From assembly GCA_033439265.1 (NCBI GenBank), contig JAVTVX010000005.1, forward strand, positions 5,652,001 to 5,716,000: a DNA stretch of 64,000 nucleotides, in the 5' to 3' direction. This stretch comes from Dillenia suffruticosa. Taxonomy: Eukaryota; Streptophyta; Magnoliopsida; Dilleniales; Dilleniaceae. The notes beneath the pieces were generated by a model. That model was not told the DNA's origin. It did not search any database and saw only the letters and a program-made list of their open reading frames with translations. Below are positions 48,961 to 61,500 of the stretch, in pieces. Numbering within the stretch: the stretch's first letter is position 1; the number at the start of each line of letters is the position of its first letter. The position numbers and the translations under genes were made by a program.

Positions 48961-50245
48961 AAGTTGAAATGAAGATGTAATTTATGAAAAATAAATTAGA
49001 AATATATTAAAAGTTTTGGAATATTTTAAAAAATATAGGATATAATATAAATGATGTATTATATGATTAGAGAGTTTGATTGACATGGTGGTAAAGAGCT
49101 TTCTGTGAACTAAGTGGACTTGGGTTCAATTCCAAATGGCTACAATCGAGAAGCATATAGAAATATTGACAAGCAAGGCAAGTATGAGAGGGGAAATTCA
49201 CCATACCAAGAGGCGAGAGGCGAGAGGCAAGTGATATCACCATACCAAGAGGCTTCTATTTGGGCAACACTTAAGAGATGCAAGGCAATACTAATAGATA
49301 AGTGAGATTGCAAGTGTTGGAGAGGCTTCTATTTGGGCAACACTTAAGGCAAGGCAATACCGAGAGGCAAGTGAGATTTGCAAGTATTCCCACACCAAAC
49401 AGATTAAAAAGGTGGTTGCAGATGCAAGTCAAGGTTGAATTGGCACTCAAGTACCGAGAGGAGTAAGCAAGTGCCGAGAGGTGAAATGGAATGCCGAGGA
49501 GACAAAGTTCAAATATCAAGTGCAAGGGGAGGTTGTACCAGAGGTGAGATGGAATGCCCAGGAGGTTCACAATTGCTGTACCGAGAAGCAATCTGCCAAT
49601 CTGGAGGTAATGCAAACCAAGGAATCACTGAAGGAGAAATAGAAAGAATGCTAAGTGTTCAGTCTCACATCTTCTATATACCGAGAAGGTAAGAGGAAGT
49701 GCATCGAGAGCTATACGGAATTGATAGGAAATGTAAGATAGGCAAACAAATGATATATTACAAATGGTTTGGTAAGTAAAAATGAAAAATATTATTGAGA
49801 AGTAAACATGTATTGGAAGGAAAATTAATACAAGTAAAGGTGGTTCGGTAAATATAGATATGGTTTGATAAATGTAAATATAAATGGTCTGGTAACCAAG
49901 AGATTTAAATACATTCAACATCATGAGAATTGAGAGATAATAATTATCGAGAGATTATAAAGTGTACTAAGAGAGATGAAGAAAAGAATTGCTACCGAGA
50001 GGTATTATACCAACGTTTCTTTGAAAAGTCAAATTTTACCAAATCTATAGAATTTTGATAATCAAACATTGAACACTCTAGTAATCAAACGTTCAAAAAT
50101 TAAGAGTTTATCAATGGAGAGTTTATGAAAATTTCTGTATAATTTAAAGAATAAAATCTGTATTTAATTTTAAATTAATTATTCTCTAATATTTTATAAA
50201 AGATAAAAATTTTAAATAGTTATTTTAGTATTAATGCCATGATCA
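48961..50245. repeat. Tandem/dispersed short-repeat region
   Basis: GAGGCTTCTATTTGGGCAAC is duplicated (49250 and 49325). Many units contain CCGAGAGG or CAAGTG (49190-49700). TGGACTTGGGTTCAATTCC near 49105-49125 resembles a pol III B box, but no complete tRNA or SINE is visible. Open frames of 60-115 codons here are repeat artefacts. Confidence 0.5.
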
Positions 50246-51439
50246 AACTTCCAGATGTTACGGTAAAAGATTCACTTGAATACGATGAAAATATTAAAAT
50301 TTTGATATAACTTATTTCATAGCTTTAGTTGTCCCACACAACTTAAAAAACCAAAAAAAAATATCAAAAGAATAATAGCAAAGAAAAAAAATGAAAGACT
50401 AAATATTTATATGAATAATTAGTTTGGACAAGTTTTTATAAAAGTAAATTTAAAATTTTAAAATGATTCTGATATTATAATTAAAATAAAAAAAAATTTA
50501 TATATATATAAATTATACATGAAGGACTAAATATTAAGTCAATCCATTTACAAATTATAACAGCAAGACGAGGGGGGAAAAAAACGCCTACCTGGTATTA
50601 TATTTTAATCGGGGTTGAGGAGCAAAACCCTGCTCAACCCGCCGGAGTTGCACCTAACCATATTTAATGACCAAATGACTTGAAAAAAAAAAAAAGGGGG
50701 AGTGAAGTGATCAAGCCACAACAAGACAAAACCTAGGTTGTTACAAGACCCTAAAAAAAGTAAAAAAATAAAAAATAAAAATAAAACAGAACAAAGAAGA
50801 AAAAAATGAAAAATGATGGGAGCGAGTGCATCTCCACGTGGTCACGAGGAATTATATTCCCGGTGACAAGTTTTTATCTATTAAAAGGCTCCTGGATGCC
50901 TACCTTTTTTGCTTTTTCATGCCACATCCAGACAAAATTGTTGCAAGATCCAAAAGCATCTTCACTTGAGATTAATATTCCCAATGATCATTTTTCTTAT
51001 CTATTAAAAGGCTCGTGGATACCTTGAATAATGCAATAATAAATACCTCTCTTTTTCTTAGTTTATTGAAATTAAAATTTACTCCTTAAAAAATTAATTA
51101 GATATATGTTTATCAGAATATATCTATTTCTATAGTTGCACTTTTTTATATGAATTTAAATAAATCACTTATATTAGAATTTAAATATATTACACTAAAA
51201 GAATTTATAAAAAATCATCTAAAATGATAAATTTTAAACAACGGAGAGCTCCTTTAGTGATGTGAGTAGATAATATATTATTAAATGTTTATTAGTAACA
51301 TTGTATTAAATTATGAAATTAGTTAGATATACTTTTCTTATATTATGAATATGTTAGGTGTTCCAAATTGCACATTCCTCTAATTTAATTCAGCAACAAC
51401 TATGATGTTGTCGTTTGCTTACAAAAAGAGAGAGAGATA
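50246..51439. repeat. 3'-flank module copy 4
   Basis: It resumes collinearity with the flank family: GATGAAAATATTAAAATTTTG, AAAGAATAATAGCAA, CAACCCGCCGGAGTTGCACC (50635-50655) and TTATGAATATGTTAGGTGTTCC (51345). It contains two TTAAAAGGCTCSTGGATRCC blocks (about 50880 and 51005). No gene. Confidence 0.7.
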
Positions 51440-51447
51440 TGCGTGAG

Positions 51448-51886
51448 TAGAGATGTTAATGAAATCGAGAAATATCACGGATACTCGTGATATTATCCGG
51501 TTAAAACTAGAGTCCGAACTCGGTCAAACCGAGTTCGAGCCCGAACTCGGGCTCGGTTAGCTAGGTATCGAGCTCGAGCTCGAGTCCAGCTGTATTAAGC
51601 TCGAAAACTCGACGAACTATCTAAAATATTTTAATTTTTTTTTAAAAAAATAATTTTTATATATAATTATATATATATATTTTAAAAATTATATATGAAA
51701 TTATATTTTTAAGTATATTTTTCAAATATATTACTTATACCACCTAATGATACTATCCATGACACTATCCGATGAAACCCGACGATACTTCGAGCTTGAG
51801 CTCAAATTCAAAAAATACAAACTCAAAGAGCTCGAGTTCAGGTATTATGATACCCGAATTCGATCCAGATATCATAACACTCCTGT
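51448..51886. mobile_element. hAT-type MITE (439 bp)
   Basis: Flanked by TGCGTGAG on both sides (51440-51447 and 51887-51894), a perfect 8-bp target-site duplication. The ends TAGAGATGTTAATGA and (inverted) ACAGGAGTGTTATGA are imperfect inverted repeats. GAGCTCGAGCTCGAG/CTCGGGCTCGG subterminal sequence and an AT-rich centre are shared with the MITE at 30626-31072. Confidence 0.9.
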
Positions 51887-51894
51887 TGCGTGAG

Positions 51895-52085
51895 CCCGAA
51901 AATGTTGAACCGGCATAAAGTTACGGCCAGTAAAGTATAATATAAAAATATAGGAACCAAGTCTTCAGCAAAGTCATTGTCTATCATTCTTTCTTTTTAT
52001 TTTATTTTATTTTTAAAAATAACCTTTGACTATTTGGGGGTGAGCCAATCAAAGTGATTATTGGGTTTCAAGTGTTATAAATAAT
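51895..52085 (+). promoter_or_regulatory. Orphan promoter copy P3
   Basis: It matches the gene C promoter: GGCATAAAGTTACGGCCAG, AAAATATAGGAACCAAG, TTTGGGGGTGAGCCAATCAAAG (CCAAT 52045-52049) and GTTATAAATAATT (TATAAATA 52076-52083). The next sequence is a 3'-flank module, not a gene. Confidence 0.7.
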
Positions 52086-53210
52086 TAGAAAAAATTATAT
52101 GGTTAACAACATGCATTAAACTAAGATTTTAAATTTATATTTTGACAATATTTTATAATTTTAATAGTCACAACTAAATAGACCAAAAAAATATCAAAAG
52201 AATAATAGAAAAAAGAAACATGCAGTATTTATATAGTTAATACGATAATTATTAGTTTTGATTATAAATTTAAATTTTAAAATAATTTTTATACTATAAT
52301 TAAAATAAAAAACTATATATATAAAATTAAACATGAAAGACTAAATATCGAGTCAATCCATTTAGAAATATAACAGCACGATGAGGGGGAAAAAAAGAAA
52401 GATTAGGGTTGAACGTCTACCATGCATAGACAAAACCACAGGTGTATATTTTAGTTGGGGTTGAGGAGCAAAACCCAGCCCAACCTGTCGGAGTTGCACC
52501 CAACCATATTTAAAGACCAAATGACTTGGGGAAAAAAAGTCAAGTGAGCCAGCCACAACAAGATAAACTCAAGGTTGTTACATGACCCCCCCCCAAAAAA
52601 GAAAAAGGGAAATGATTGAGCAAGAGCATCTCCACGTGACAGTGTCTCGAAGATACCTTGAATAATGCAATAATAAAAGCCTCTCTTTTTCTTATTTCAC
52701 GCCACATTAAGACAAAGTCAAGGTTGTTACTAAGACCAAAAACAAATGTGAGCATCTTCACGTTGTCACGAACAGTTATGATTCCCAATGGTCATTTTTC
52801 TTATTAAATTAAAAGGCTCGTGGATACTTTCAATAATGCAATAATAAATACCTCTCTTTTTCTGATTTTATTGAAATTAAAATTTACACCTTAAAAAAAT
52901 TAATTGAATATACATTCATTAGAATATATTTATTTCTGTAGTTGCTTTTTATATGAATATTAAATAAATCATTTATATTAGATTTTAAATATATCACATT
53001 AAATGAATTTGTATAAAATCATCTGAAATGATAAATTTTTGAGGTTGAAGAGCTCCATGGGTGACAGTACTAGATATTATATTATTAAATATTTATTAAT
53101 AACATTGTATTAAATTATGAAATTAGTTAGGTATTCTTGTCTTAGATTATGAATATGTTAGGTGTTCCAAAAGGGACGTTCGTCTAATTGAACTCGGCTA
53201 CAGCTGTGAT
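52086..53210. repeat. 3'-flank module copy 5, fused directly to promoter P3
   Basis: AAAGAATAATAG, AAATATCGAGTCAATCC, GTCGGAGTTGCACCC (52487), TTAAAGACCAAATGACTTGGG and TTAGATTATGAATATGTTAGG (about 53145) follow the order of copy 1. The promoter-to-flank join suggests deletion of a whole gene body by unequal exchange. Confidence 0.7.
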
Positions 53211-53211
53211 G

Positions 53212-53300
53212 TTCATGAGAGATGCAGGAAGCATCAAAAGAAGCACCGGAGACAATGTTGTCATAAAGAAAACACAATATGTAACGTAGGTGGACAGTGG
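53212..53300 (-). repeat. ~85-bp repeat shared with 63268-63350
   Basis: GCATCAAAAGAAGCACCGGAGACAATGTTGTCAT here corresponds to the same stretch with CCAGAG near 63288. On the minus strand both copies read ATG followed by a short hydrophobic Leu-rich run (MTTLS.VLLLM). At 63 kb it lies just downstream of gene C, so this copy may mark the former 3' side of another unit. Confidence 0.6.
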
Positions 53301-54184
53301 CCACAAGGTTAAAGGACATCTTTTGAATATGATAGGTACAGTCAAAAGTAGTTTATAGTCATAGTCTAAGGATCAGTTTAAGTAACTGTCAAATTGATAG
53401 AGTTACTAAAATTGATATTTTTTGAATAGAACAGGTATAGCTAAAATGATTTTTAACCGTACGTCATAAACCAAAAGAGTCTTTATTTCAAACATTTTCA
53501 AGACCCATGTGAACAAATAAGCAAGACAAATTTCCAAATTGAAAATGGCAACTAACTTCTGTTTACCAACCGATCGGTGCACTGAGAACATCCCAAATGC
53601 TCAAGTGTTAAGATATCCAAATCAATAACATCAAATCCATTTGGGTGAAGATGGCTAGAAACACCAAAATTGCTCTCCTCATCTGCACCTGCAGGGCATA
53701 AATGGTGTCAAAACTCTCATCAGATCTCGGATCGAATCCATCTTCACGGTAGCCCCAACCTCTCTTGTTATCTTAGGAACTGCAAGACTAGTCTTAGACT
53801 ACTTGAAACATAACCGAGCCAATTCTACGGCAGTTCTCTAGCCTAGCATGGGAAAAGCATAAACTGCCATTAGTTAACGTCTCAAGCAGCGAGGGAATTG
53901 AGGAAGGTTGCAATCTTTTTTAAGCTAAATGGGTGTTTGATGATGAATCTGATCTACTATACAAAGAAGAGAGCTGTCCATATCTGGTTAAACAGGCAGA
54001 AAAATGGCAGACTAGACTCATTGTACCAACACTAGAGGTGGCAGCCAAAAGCATGCAAAATACCTGGGCACTAAAATTTAAACTATTTCTAAGTCAGGTG
54101 TTGTTTCCTATCCTTTGTCACAAGGGGGATTATTAGTTGGGTCCAACCTTATATGGTCTCCTTTCAATTTTAGTTCTGGTTGTT
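53301..54184. other. Spacer, no supported gene
   Basis: Ordinary AT-rich sequence with short open frames, such as 53933-54136, that show no recognisable domain. Confidence 0.45.
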
Positions 54185-54511
54185 TCATTTTTTGCCTTTG
54201 TAACAACAGTAATAATTTACCCAATAATACTCACATCTCGCTACTCTGAAGAAGATTTTGTGGAGTCCTTGCCTAGAAAGTTAATTATTAGGCTGATGGC
54301 ACTTTTCATATCAATTGCAACCATGATGATGGCATTCGGCACAAGCCTATATATGATTCTTTACGATCGAATAAAATGGGCTATTTATCCGGCTGTTTTT
54401 CTGTGTAGTATTCCTATCATTCTTTTTGATATCTATCAGTTTCCGCAGCAGGTGAAAATATTTTACCAAACATATGGATGCATCTTTAATCCAAAAGGCA
54501 TTCCCCAGTAG
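54185..54511 (+). pseudogene. Fragment D: C-terminal part of an ankyrin/PGG protein
   Basis: The frame is open from 54137; homology to genes A and B starts near 54185 (SFFAFVTTVIIYPIILTSRY) and continues to the stop after NPKGIPQ. This is only the second half of the PGG transmembrane exon. The PGG motif, ankyrin repeats and gag-like exon are absent. The part retained is open and close to gene A, so the truncation appears fairly young. Confidence 0.85.
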
Positions 54512-55189
54512 TAAAATACAATTTTCCCTTTTTTGTTTTCATTTTTGATCTCAAATTACGAACACACACACACACTATCCTGTAATTATTAAAATTTGTA
54601 AGCTTAAGCAACCATGATAGTGAATATCCTTTATGAAATATACATTCAAAAACCCACACCGAGTTCACAACTCTCATGTCTTCTGATCTTCTTGAAGTGC
54701 TTCAAGAATTTATACCACAATTATCAAATTCAGATTGCCAAATGGTAGCACAACTTAATAACTCAAGTTATTTTACATGTAGTACAATCTATCTAAATTT
54801 TTTTCAAACAGAATGATGGAAATAAGTAGCAGAATGACTATTCTTTTTAATTATTGTTATTGATTATGAAGTATTTAATTTAAATTGTGTTATTACGTGC
54901 GAATGAGTTTCTTATTATAATTCTATTAAATTACTATAATTTTAGTTCCCTTTATAATGCAACTGGTTCACGAATTATTTTTTAAATTGTTTTGAATTCC
55001 TTATAATTATGAAATGATTTTAAATCGTAGGTTATGTTAAATATGGAATAAATTTTTATTAACTAACTCTACCTTTTTTATAATATTATATATACATGTA
55101 TGTATGTATGTATGTTTATACATATATTTTTTCGTGTTCAAACTATCTTTTTTTTTTCAAAGTCGACGGTTGATTTTAGATAAGAGGAT
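54512..55189. other. Spacer after fragment D
   Basis: The first ~90 bp (TAGTAAAATACAATTTTCCC, TTTTGATCTCAAATTACG, TTAAAATTTGTAAGCTT) match the 3' UTR of gene A. The rest is AT-rich with GTATGTATGTAT near 55100. No gene. Confidence 0.55.
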
Positions 55190-55366
55190 GTTTAATTGGG
55201 GTTTTGTACCGGATTGAGAGAACCCATCTCAACCCCCCGGAGTTGCACTAACCACATTTAAAGACCAAATGACTTGAAAGACCAAATGACTTGAAGCGAT
55301 CAAGAAAATGGGAAGGGATCAAACCACCACGAGACAAACTATAGGTTGTTGCAAGACCCAAAAAAA
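55190..55366. repeat. 3'-flank module copy 6 (partial)
   Basis: CTCAACCCCCCGGAGTTGCAC followed by ACATTTAAAGACCAAATGAC, with a 19-bp local duplication AGACCAAATGACTTGAA. No gene. Confidence 0.6.
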
Positions 55367-55680
55367 AGACATGGGAAATGATCGAGCACGAGCAGCTCTA
55401 ATAAATGTGTAGTGTGATCCAGCCACAACAGGACAGGCTTGAGGTTATTACGAGACCAAAAAAACAATGGGAGATGAACGAGCAAGAGCAGCTCTAATAA
55501 ATGTGAAGTAATCTAGCCACAACAACAACACAAACCCTGGGCGTGACAAAACCAAAAAAGAGGAGGGAAATGGTAGTGCAAGAGCAGCTCTGATAAATGT
55601 GATGTGATCCAGCCGTACCAAGACAAGCTTTGGATTGTTTCAAGACCCAAAAGAGGACGTGGAAAATGATCGATACATTG
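55367..55680. repeat. Tandem repeat, ~95-bp unit, about 3.3 copies
   Basis: Each unit carries GAGCAAGAGCAGCTCTAATAA, ATGTGAAGTGATCCAGCCAC, then a GACAAGC...GAGACCAAAAA part. The unit is derived from the flank module (compare 50700-50830), locally amplified. Confidence 0.8.
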
Positions 55681-57123
55681 TTTTTTTTTTCTTTTGTTTT
55701 CTTTATTATACGATCATTATTTAAATTTATATTTTAATTAATTAAATCAATAATTTATTTAAAAAATTATCATCCCAATATATCCAAACCACAAGTTATA
55801 TTAAAAATTTTAATTAAAAAAATTTAATATCATACTTCTCTAAATTAAGTCAGAAAAACTCTATGGGATCAATAAAAAAGGAATTATTATTCCCGATAAC
55901 TATTATTTTTTATTTATTAAAAGGCTCGTGGATACCATGAATTATGTGATAGTCCATTCTTATTTCATTAAAATTAAAATTTACTCTTTAAAAAAATAAT
56001 TACATATACATTAATCAAAATATATCTATTTATGATGTCTGCTCTTCTTTATAGAAATATTAAATAAATTACTTACTACTAGCATTTAAATATAATATTC
56101 AATAAAAATCATATGAAAATATCTACTTATACCGTAATGACAAATTTTAAACCAGGAGAGATCGGTAATGATGTGATTAGATATTATATCATTAAATATT
56201 TATTAATAATATTGTATTAAATTATGAAATTAATTAGGTATATTTGTCTTAGATTATAAATATATTATCGTGATTTTTGTTTATAGAGAGGGTAATAACC
56301 GTACCGATACCCTTACAAAATTAAATCCGTCGGTTTTCAAGGTTTCCCTTAGTTTTACTGCCCTCCTCGTCAGGTGTATTGCTTTTTGATATTCGAAACA
56401 TAACTTATTTTATAAATTAATTCTTCCTACCACCATTTGTATAAAAAAATAATAAATAAATAAATAGAGCATTCATCTAATTGGATTCGGCAACAACTAT
56501 TAATGGTTTTGAACTTATATTCTTAAAAATAATATTTATTAATTCTCCTACTATTAATAGTTTTTGAATATATATCATTGACTCAATTTATTATTGTTGT
56601 AATCTTAAAAATATAATTATATGTAAAAACGATGTTGTTTGTTAGAAAATAATATTTAGAACTAAGTTTGGAGTAAGTTTTTATTAATTCACTACTAAAA
56701 AGTTAAAAATGTATTTTTTTAATAATCAAAGTGTTAATCTCCTAGAGTTTAATATGTTTAAATAAGATTAATATACACATTTTTCTTATTTGTTCAACCA
56801 ACATTAACAATAAAAGGAAAAAAAAATTCTTTGACGATTTAAGAAATAGCTTAGTGATGATATCGGGTATCTTTTATTTCGGGATATATTATAAAATTTT
56901 ATATTGCTTTAAAAGGACTCGGTGATCAAAATATTAAAATCTTGGTATAACTTATTTAATAGTTCTAGTACTCCTAGACAATTAAAAAAAAAAGAAAATT
57001 TCAAAAGAATAATAGCAAAAAAAAACATGCAATATTTATATACGAGACTAAATAAATAATTAGTTTTGACTAGTTTTTATAAGAATAATTTTCAAATGAT
57101 TTTGATACTAAAATTAAACTAAA

Positions 57124-57154
<31 letters not shown>

Positions 57155-57170
57155 CATAAATTATACGTCA
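55681..57170. repeat. 3'-flank module sequence, copies 6 and 7
   Basis: It contains AAAAGGCTCGTGGATACC (55919), ATTATGAAATTAATTAGGTATA (56220), then a restart at about 56765 with ATTAATATACACATTTTTC and AAAGAATAATAGCAA (57005), plus (TA)n at 57130-57150. No gene. Confidence 0.6.
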
Positions 57171-57719
57171 AAGACTAAATATTGAGTCAATCCATTTAGA
57201 AATATAACCGCAAGATGAGGGAAAACCCATGCGGATATAGACAAAACGACAAGAGTATATTTTAATTGGGGTTGAGGAGCAAAACCCAGTTCAACCCGCC
57301 GGAGTTGCACCCAACCATATTTAAAGACCAAATGACTTGAGGAAATAAATAAATAAAAAAATAATAATGGGGTAGAAGAAGAAGTTAACCGATCAAGCCG
57401 CAACATGACAAACTCTAGATTGTTACAAGACCAGGAAAAATAAACCTGTTTCTGTAGTTGTTCTTTTTTTATATAAATTTTAAATAAATCTCTTATATTA
57501 GAATTTAAATATATTACACTAAAATAATTTATATAAAATCACCCGAAATGATAAATTTTAAGCTATGAAGAGCACCATCAATGATGCTATTGGATCTTAT
57601 ATAATTAAATGTTTATTAATAACATTATATTAAATTATGAAATTAGTTAGATATACTTGTCTTGGATCATGAATGTGTTAGGTGTTCCAAAGGGCACGTT
57701 CGTCAGCGATTGCTGAACT
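57171..57719. repeat. 3'-flank module copy 7 (upstream of gene C)
   Basis: AAATATTGAGTCAATCC, CAACCCGCCGGAGTTGCACC (57293), TTAAAGACCAAATGACTTG and GAATGTGTTAGGTGTTCCAAAGG (57670) in the usual order. Confidence 0.7.
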
Positions 57720-57930
57720 GGCATAAAGTTACAGCTAGAAAAGTTTTAAAATATAGGAGTCAAGTCTTCGGCAAAGTCATTGTTTATCATTCTTTCTTTT
57801 TATTTTGTTTTTTTAAAAGGAACTTTTAACTATTGCTGGGGGGGGGGGGGGGAGCCAATCAAAGTGATTGTTGGGTTTCCCTTGTTATAAATAATTGAAT
57901 CTCCTTTTGTTTTACAGAGTGTATTTTCAA
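57720..57930 (+). promoter_or_regulatory. Promoter of gene C (P4)
   Basis: It contains a run of 15 G (57838-57852), then AGCCAATCAAAGTGATTG with a CCAAT box (57855-57859), and TATAAATA at 57886-57893. The 27-bp spacing and the sequence are conserved in the other family promoters. Transcription probably starts about 30 bp after the TATA box, leaving a leader of over 600 nt that may contain an intron. Confidence 0.75.
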
Positions 57931-58565
57931 AGCCCTTATCTTTCCAGCCCCGGAGCCTCTTCAGCACACGGGTACCACTAATAGCAACTCTTTCCATTTT
58001 CAATATTTCTAATTTTGATTCCCGTCACGTCATTTGTTATTAAGTTCGCTTAGTAATCGTTATTCTCACTCTCTCTCTCCATGGCAATTTATTGAATCAT
58101 TTGGGGGGAGGGCGGAGTCTCTAAATCTGAATGGAATGAAGTTGAAATCTATATATTTTTTTTCATAAATTCTTATTGCTTAAACAGTTGCGAGTTTATG
58201 ATTATTATGAAATATTGCTGGAAATGAAATGCATTTTGGCGAAATTGCTTTAAGGGGGTCTCTTTTTAGTGCTCAACGATAATGATTCTAAAATAGAACT
58301 GATATGATAGGGCTTAACTGATTAGTATACATAGATCGAATTGTTTATTCCTTTTACCAAAGCCTATAGAAACCGCTGAAAGTTGTCGTCTCAATTTCAT
58401 GTTTGACAAATATTTGATGAAGAAGATAGATAAGATAAAACTCTTTTTTCCTTTCTTCTTGGTCTTACAATCATTATAAACTAGTGCAATTTAAGTGTAA
58501 TCGTTTTTTTTTTTTTTTTTTTTGGGAACAGTCATCTACAAGCACATTGAAGTGAAGTCATAGCT
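57931..58565 (+). other. 5' leader of gene C
   Basis: An upstream ATG at 58081 opens only MAIY before a stop. Poly-T at 58505-58523 lies just before the coding start. A leader intron is plausible, but no donor/acceptor pair could be fixed. Confidence 0.5.
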
Positions 58566-61500
58566 ATGTCAATTCTAGAGGCCAGAGAAATAGTTCGTGA
58601 TAATTTAACTAAGGACCGAGAGAATTATGAAAACTGGAGTGAGTCCGTCAAAACCTACTTAATGGCTAATGATCTTTGGGATGTCATTGATGGGACGGTA
58701 GAACTTGAACCAGGAGCTAGTGGAGGAGATTATAAGACTTGGCGAAAGAAAAATGCCATGGCTTTGTGCATCATTTGTACTACATGTGACGAGTTATCTA
58801 GCTCTTTTATATCATCGGAGTGGAGTGCCAAAGGAATTTGGGAGGACTTGGAGAAATCATGTCGGCAACCAAAACCAACATCAAATCAAGAAGTAAATAG
58901 CTTGGAGCGGCCAGGTACTCATCAATTGCCCTCAGACTTTGTTCATGTTTGATTTGCAGTTACACATCAGCAGAAAAGCCTTCTATGAATCCAACATGAC
59001 TAGCCAACTACCATAAATAACAACATTTTTCTGCTCAATAATTGTAAAATGTATTTTAATTACCCCCCATATCGATTTCCCCCCTAAAGGAGCAAATTCC
59101 AACAACCAAGCAAAATTATACTGTATGCTTTTGTTATTTTAAGTAATATAGTATGATTACAAAAACAAAGGTACTTTTTATTTGAAGTTCTTTAATTCAA
59201 TTAGTACTTTGTGTATTTAGAATCTTTAATTAGAAGAAAAATTTCATACTTCTCACATGTAACGACTTGGTTATTCAGAAGAAACTAGACACACTCAGTT
59301 AAGAAACAAAATCCTTTGTAGGGGGACCACGGATGGAGGACAAAGCTGATCTTCGAAAGGCTGTGGACACCGGTGATTGGAATAAGGTCAACCAGGTCCT
59401 TGACCGTGATGATATGCTATTGAGCGTGGGTATTTCACATGGACAGAAGACGGTGCTTCACCTGGCAGTTACAGCAGGTCATAAAGAGATTGTAGAGAAT
59501 CTGTTGGAGTTGGAGGGCATGACAAATGAAGTGTTGCAGGCACAAGAGGCTGATGGTTACACAGCTCTTGCTATTGCTGCTCGAGGTGGACTTCTAAATA
59601 TTGCAAAATTAATGGTCGAAACGAATGAAAACCTGGTCCATGTAGTGACCAATAATTGGGAGCTCCCAGTTGTATTGGCTTCTGCAAGTGGTCATGATGA
59701 AATGACTCGCTACCTTTACAAAAATACTGACTTTAAATACTTTGACCCAAGAAACACCGATATCCCAACAAATATGACAATTCAGGATCCAGAAAACCAA
59801 GCTGATGAGGATGCGCGTGAGAAGTTCAAGATGAATGCTGTTGCACTTCTTACTAATTGCATTGCTGCCAAAATTTACGGTAAATATAAAAACTTCATCT
59901 TGGAGATTATTTTGTTGATGGCCACCATTGAACATTGTTGACACTTGCTTCTGTTAAAAAGCTGTTCAATTAACCAACACCAGATTGTGGCATTTTTCTC
60001 ATTAACGGAGTACTCTTGTTGCTTTATATTTACAGATCTTAACGGGGGTCTATCAAGGCATGAATTTAGCTAATTAATGATTCATGACATCTTAAATGCC
60101 TCATGTTCTTATTGTTGCTATAAATTTGAGTGCATGTGTGCCTGTGTGTTTGTACTTTTTTCTTTCCATAAGCTGCAGCTGCAACAGTCGCTTATCTCAC
60201 TCTGTTTTTGGGTGATGCAATCTTTCAGATGTTGCCATGAGTCTAATTAATCTATGGCCAAGTTTGGCTACGTCTTTGGACTTTGAGAGGAAATCTGCTG
60301 CACAGGTAATGGCTCAAATGAGGACTTCATTCTCGGGTGGAGATGACTTTGTGTTTTGGAAAAGATGGATCTACTCTCGTAAGCATACAAACCCCGTTTC
60401 TCTCTCTTTTGAACACACATTGTCACTTGTTTCACAAACAAAATAATCATGTTTTCTCTGAAAACAATCTTTTCCTAAAGAATATTTTCCGTTATTTGGC
60501 TGCTACGCTGATGATAGGCTTATTTAGGCATTGTCCTGTGTCCTCATTGACCACACCAAGGGACTGAATGTTTTGTTCCAGAGCTTAAGACTAAAAGAGT
60601 ACTCTTTGTGACTGGACCTCGTGGCATTTGAATTTATTCGTGTGGATCGTGCAGGTTCTACAAAACGCCTGTGTATATGTGCTTTCTTTTCTTTTCTTCT
60701 TTTTTTATTTATTTTTTTTTCGGTTGTCTATTAAACTGTGTATAAGCTTCTCAAAAACAAAAAATAAAAAAGAAAAAAAAATTGCCGGGGGAAAACCTCA
60801 TTTTATAAAATTTCTATTTCAATTTACATTTTTTTTTTTATTTTGAAATATGGCATATTCTTAAATCACCATGACGAATTCCTTTCTTTGCAAGGAATAA
60901 GCATACAACAACCACCACTACCACAACCAGCTAATGTACCATCCAATTGCAGAAATAATCGCTGTATGAATTTTCTCATCTCTCTCTCTCTGCTACCATC
61001 TTGAATACATTCTCCACACGCAACTCTTAAACAAGCCTAAGATCGTAATCAAAGAAATCATAGAATATTGTGCCAACTTAAGACAAAGCATGAACACTTC
61101 CATCATCGTTACTGGGATGCTTTTCCCTTTTTTCATTGATGCCATCAGTTTTATCCTAATAAACATTAATGTAATTTTGATCATTTGATGATCCAACAAT
61201 TGGTTGAAATAGTGATATATTTCATTCATCCTATTGGTGATTGCTATAGGAAAGAGGATAGTTTAAAAGTGAGGGTGATCATTTGAATTCATTCATGGGT
61301 GTAGATAGGATACATGCAGCTCAACCATCCATTTATGATAACAGAATAGTGGCAATAATTCTACTTGGTTAAAATATTTGTACAGTGAAGACCGTCTAGA
61401 TGATGAGTTTGTGGATTTGAAGATGTCTTTAGCATTTTTTGAGAGTTCAGACATCAAACAAACATTTTTGAGCAAAGTGCACCTAGTAAAACCATTATTT

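Noticed and set aside
49070-49130. Possible tRNA or SINE (GGTTCAATTCC box B)
   Set aside because: No matching A box, acceptor stem or SINE ends could be found.
61293-61475. Minus-strand open frames in the large gene C intron (also 60993-61229)
   Set aside because: Short, no domains, and antisense within an intron.
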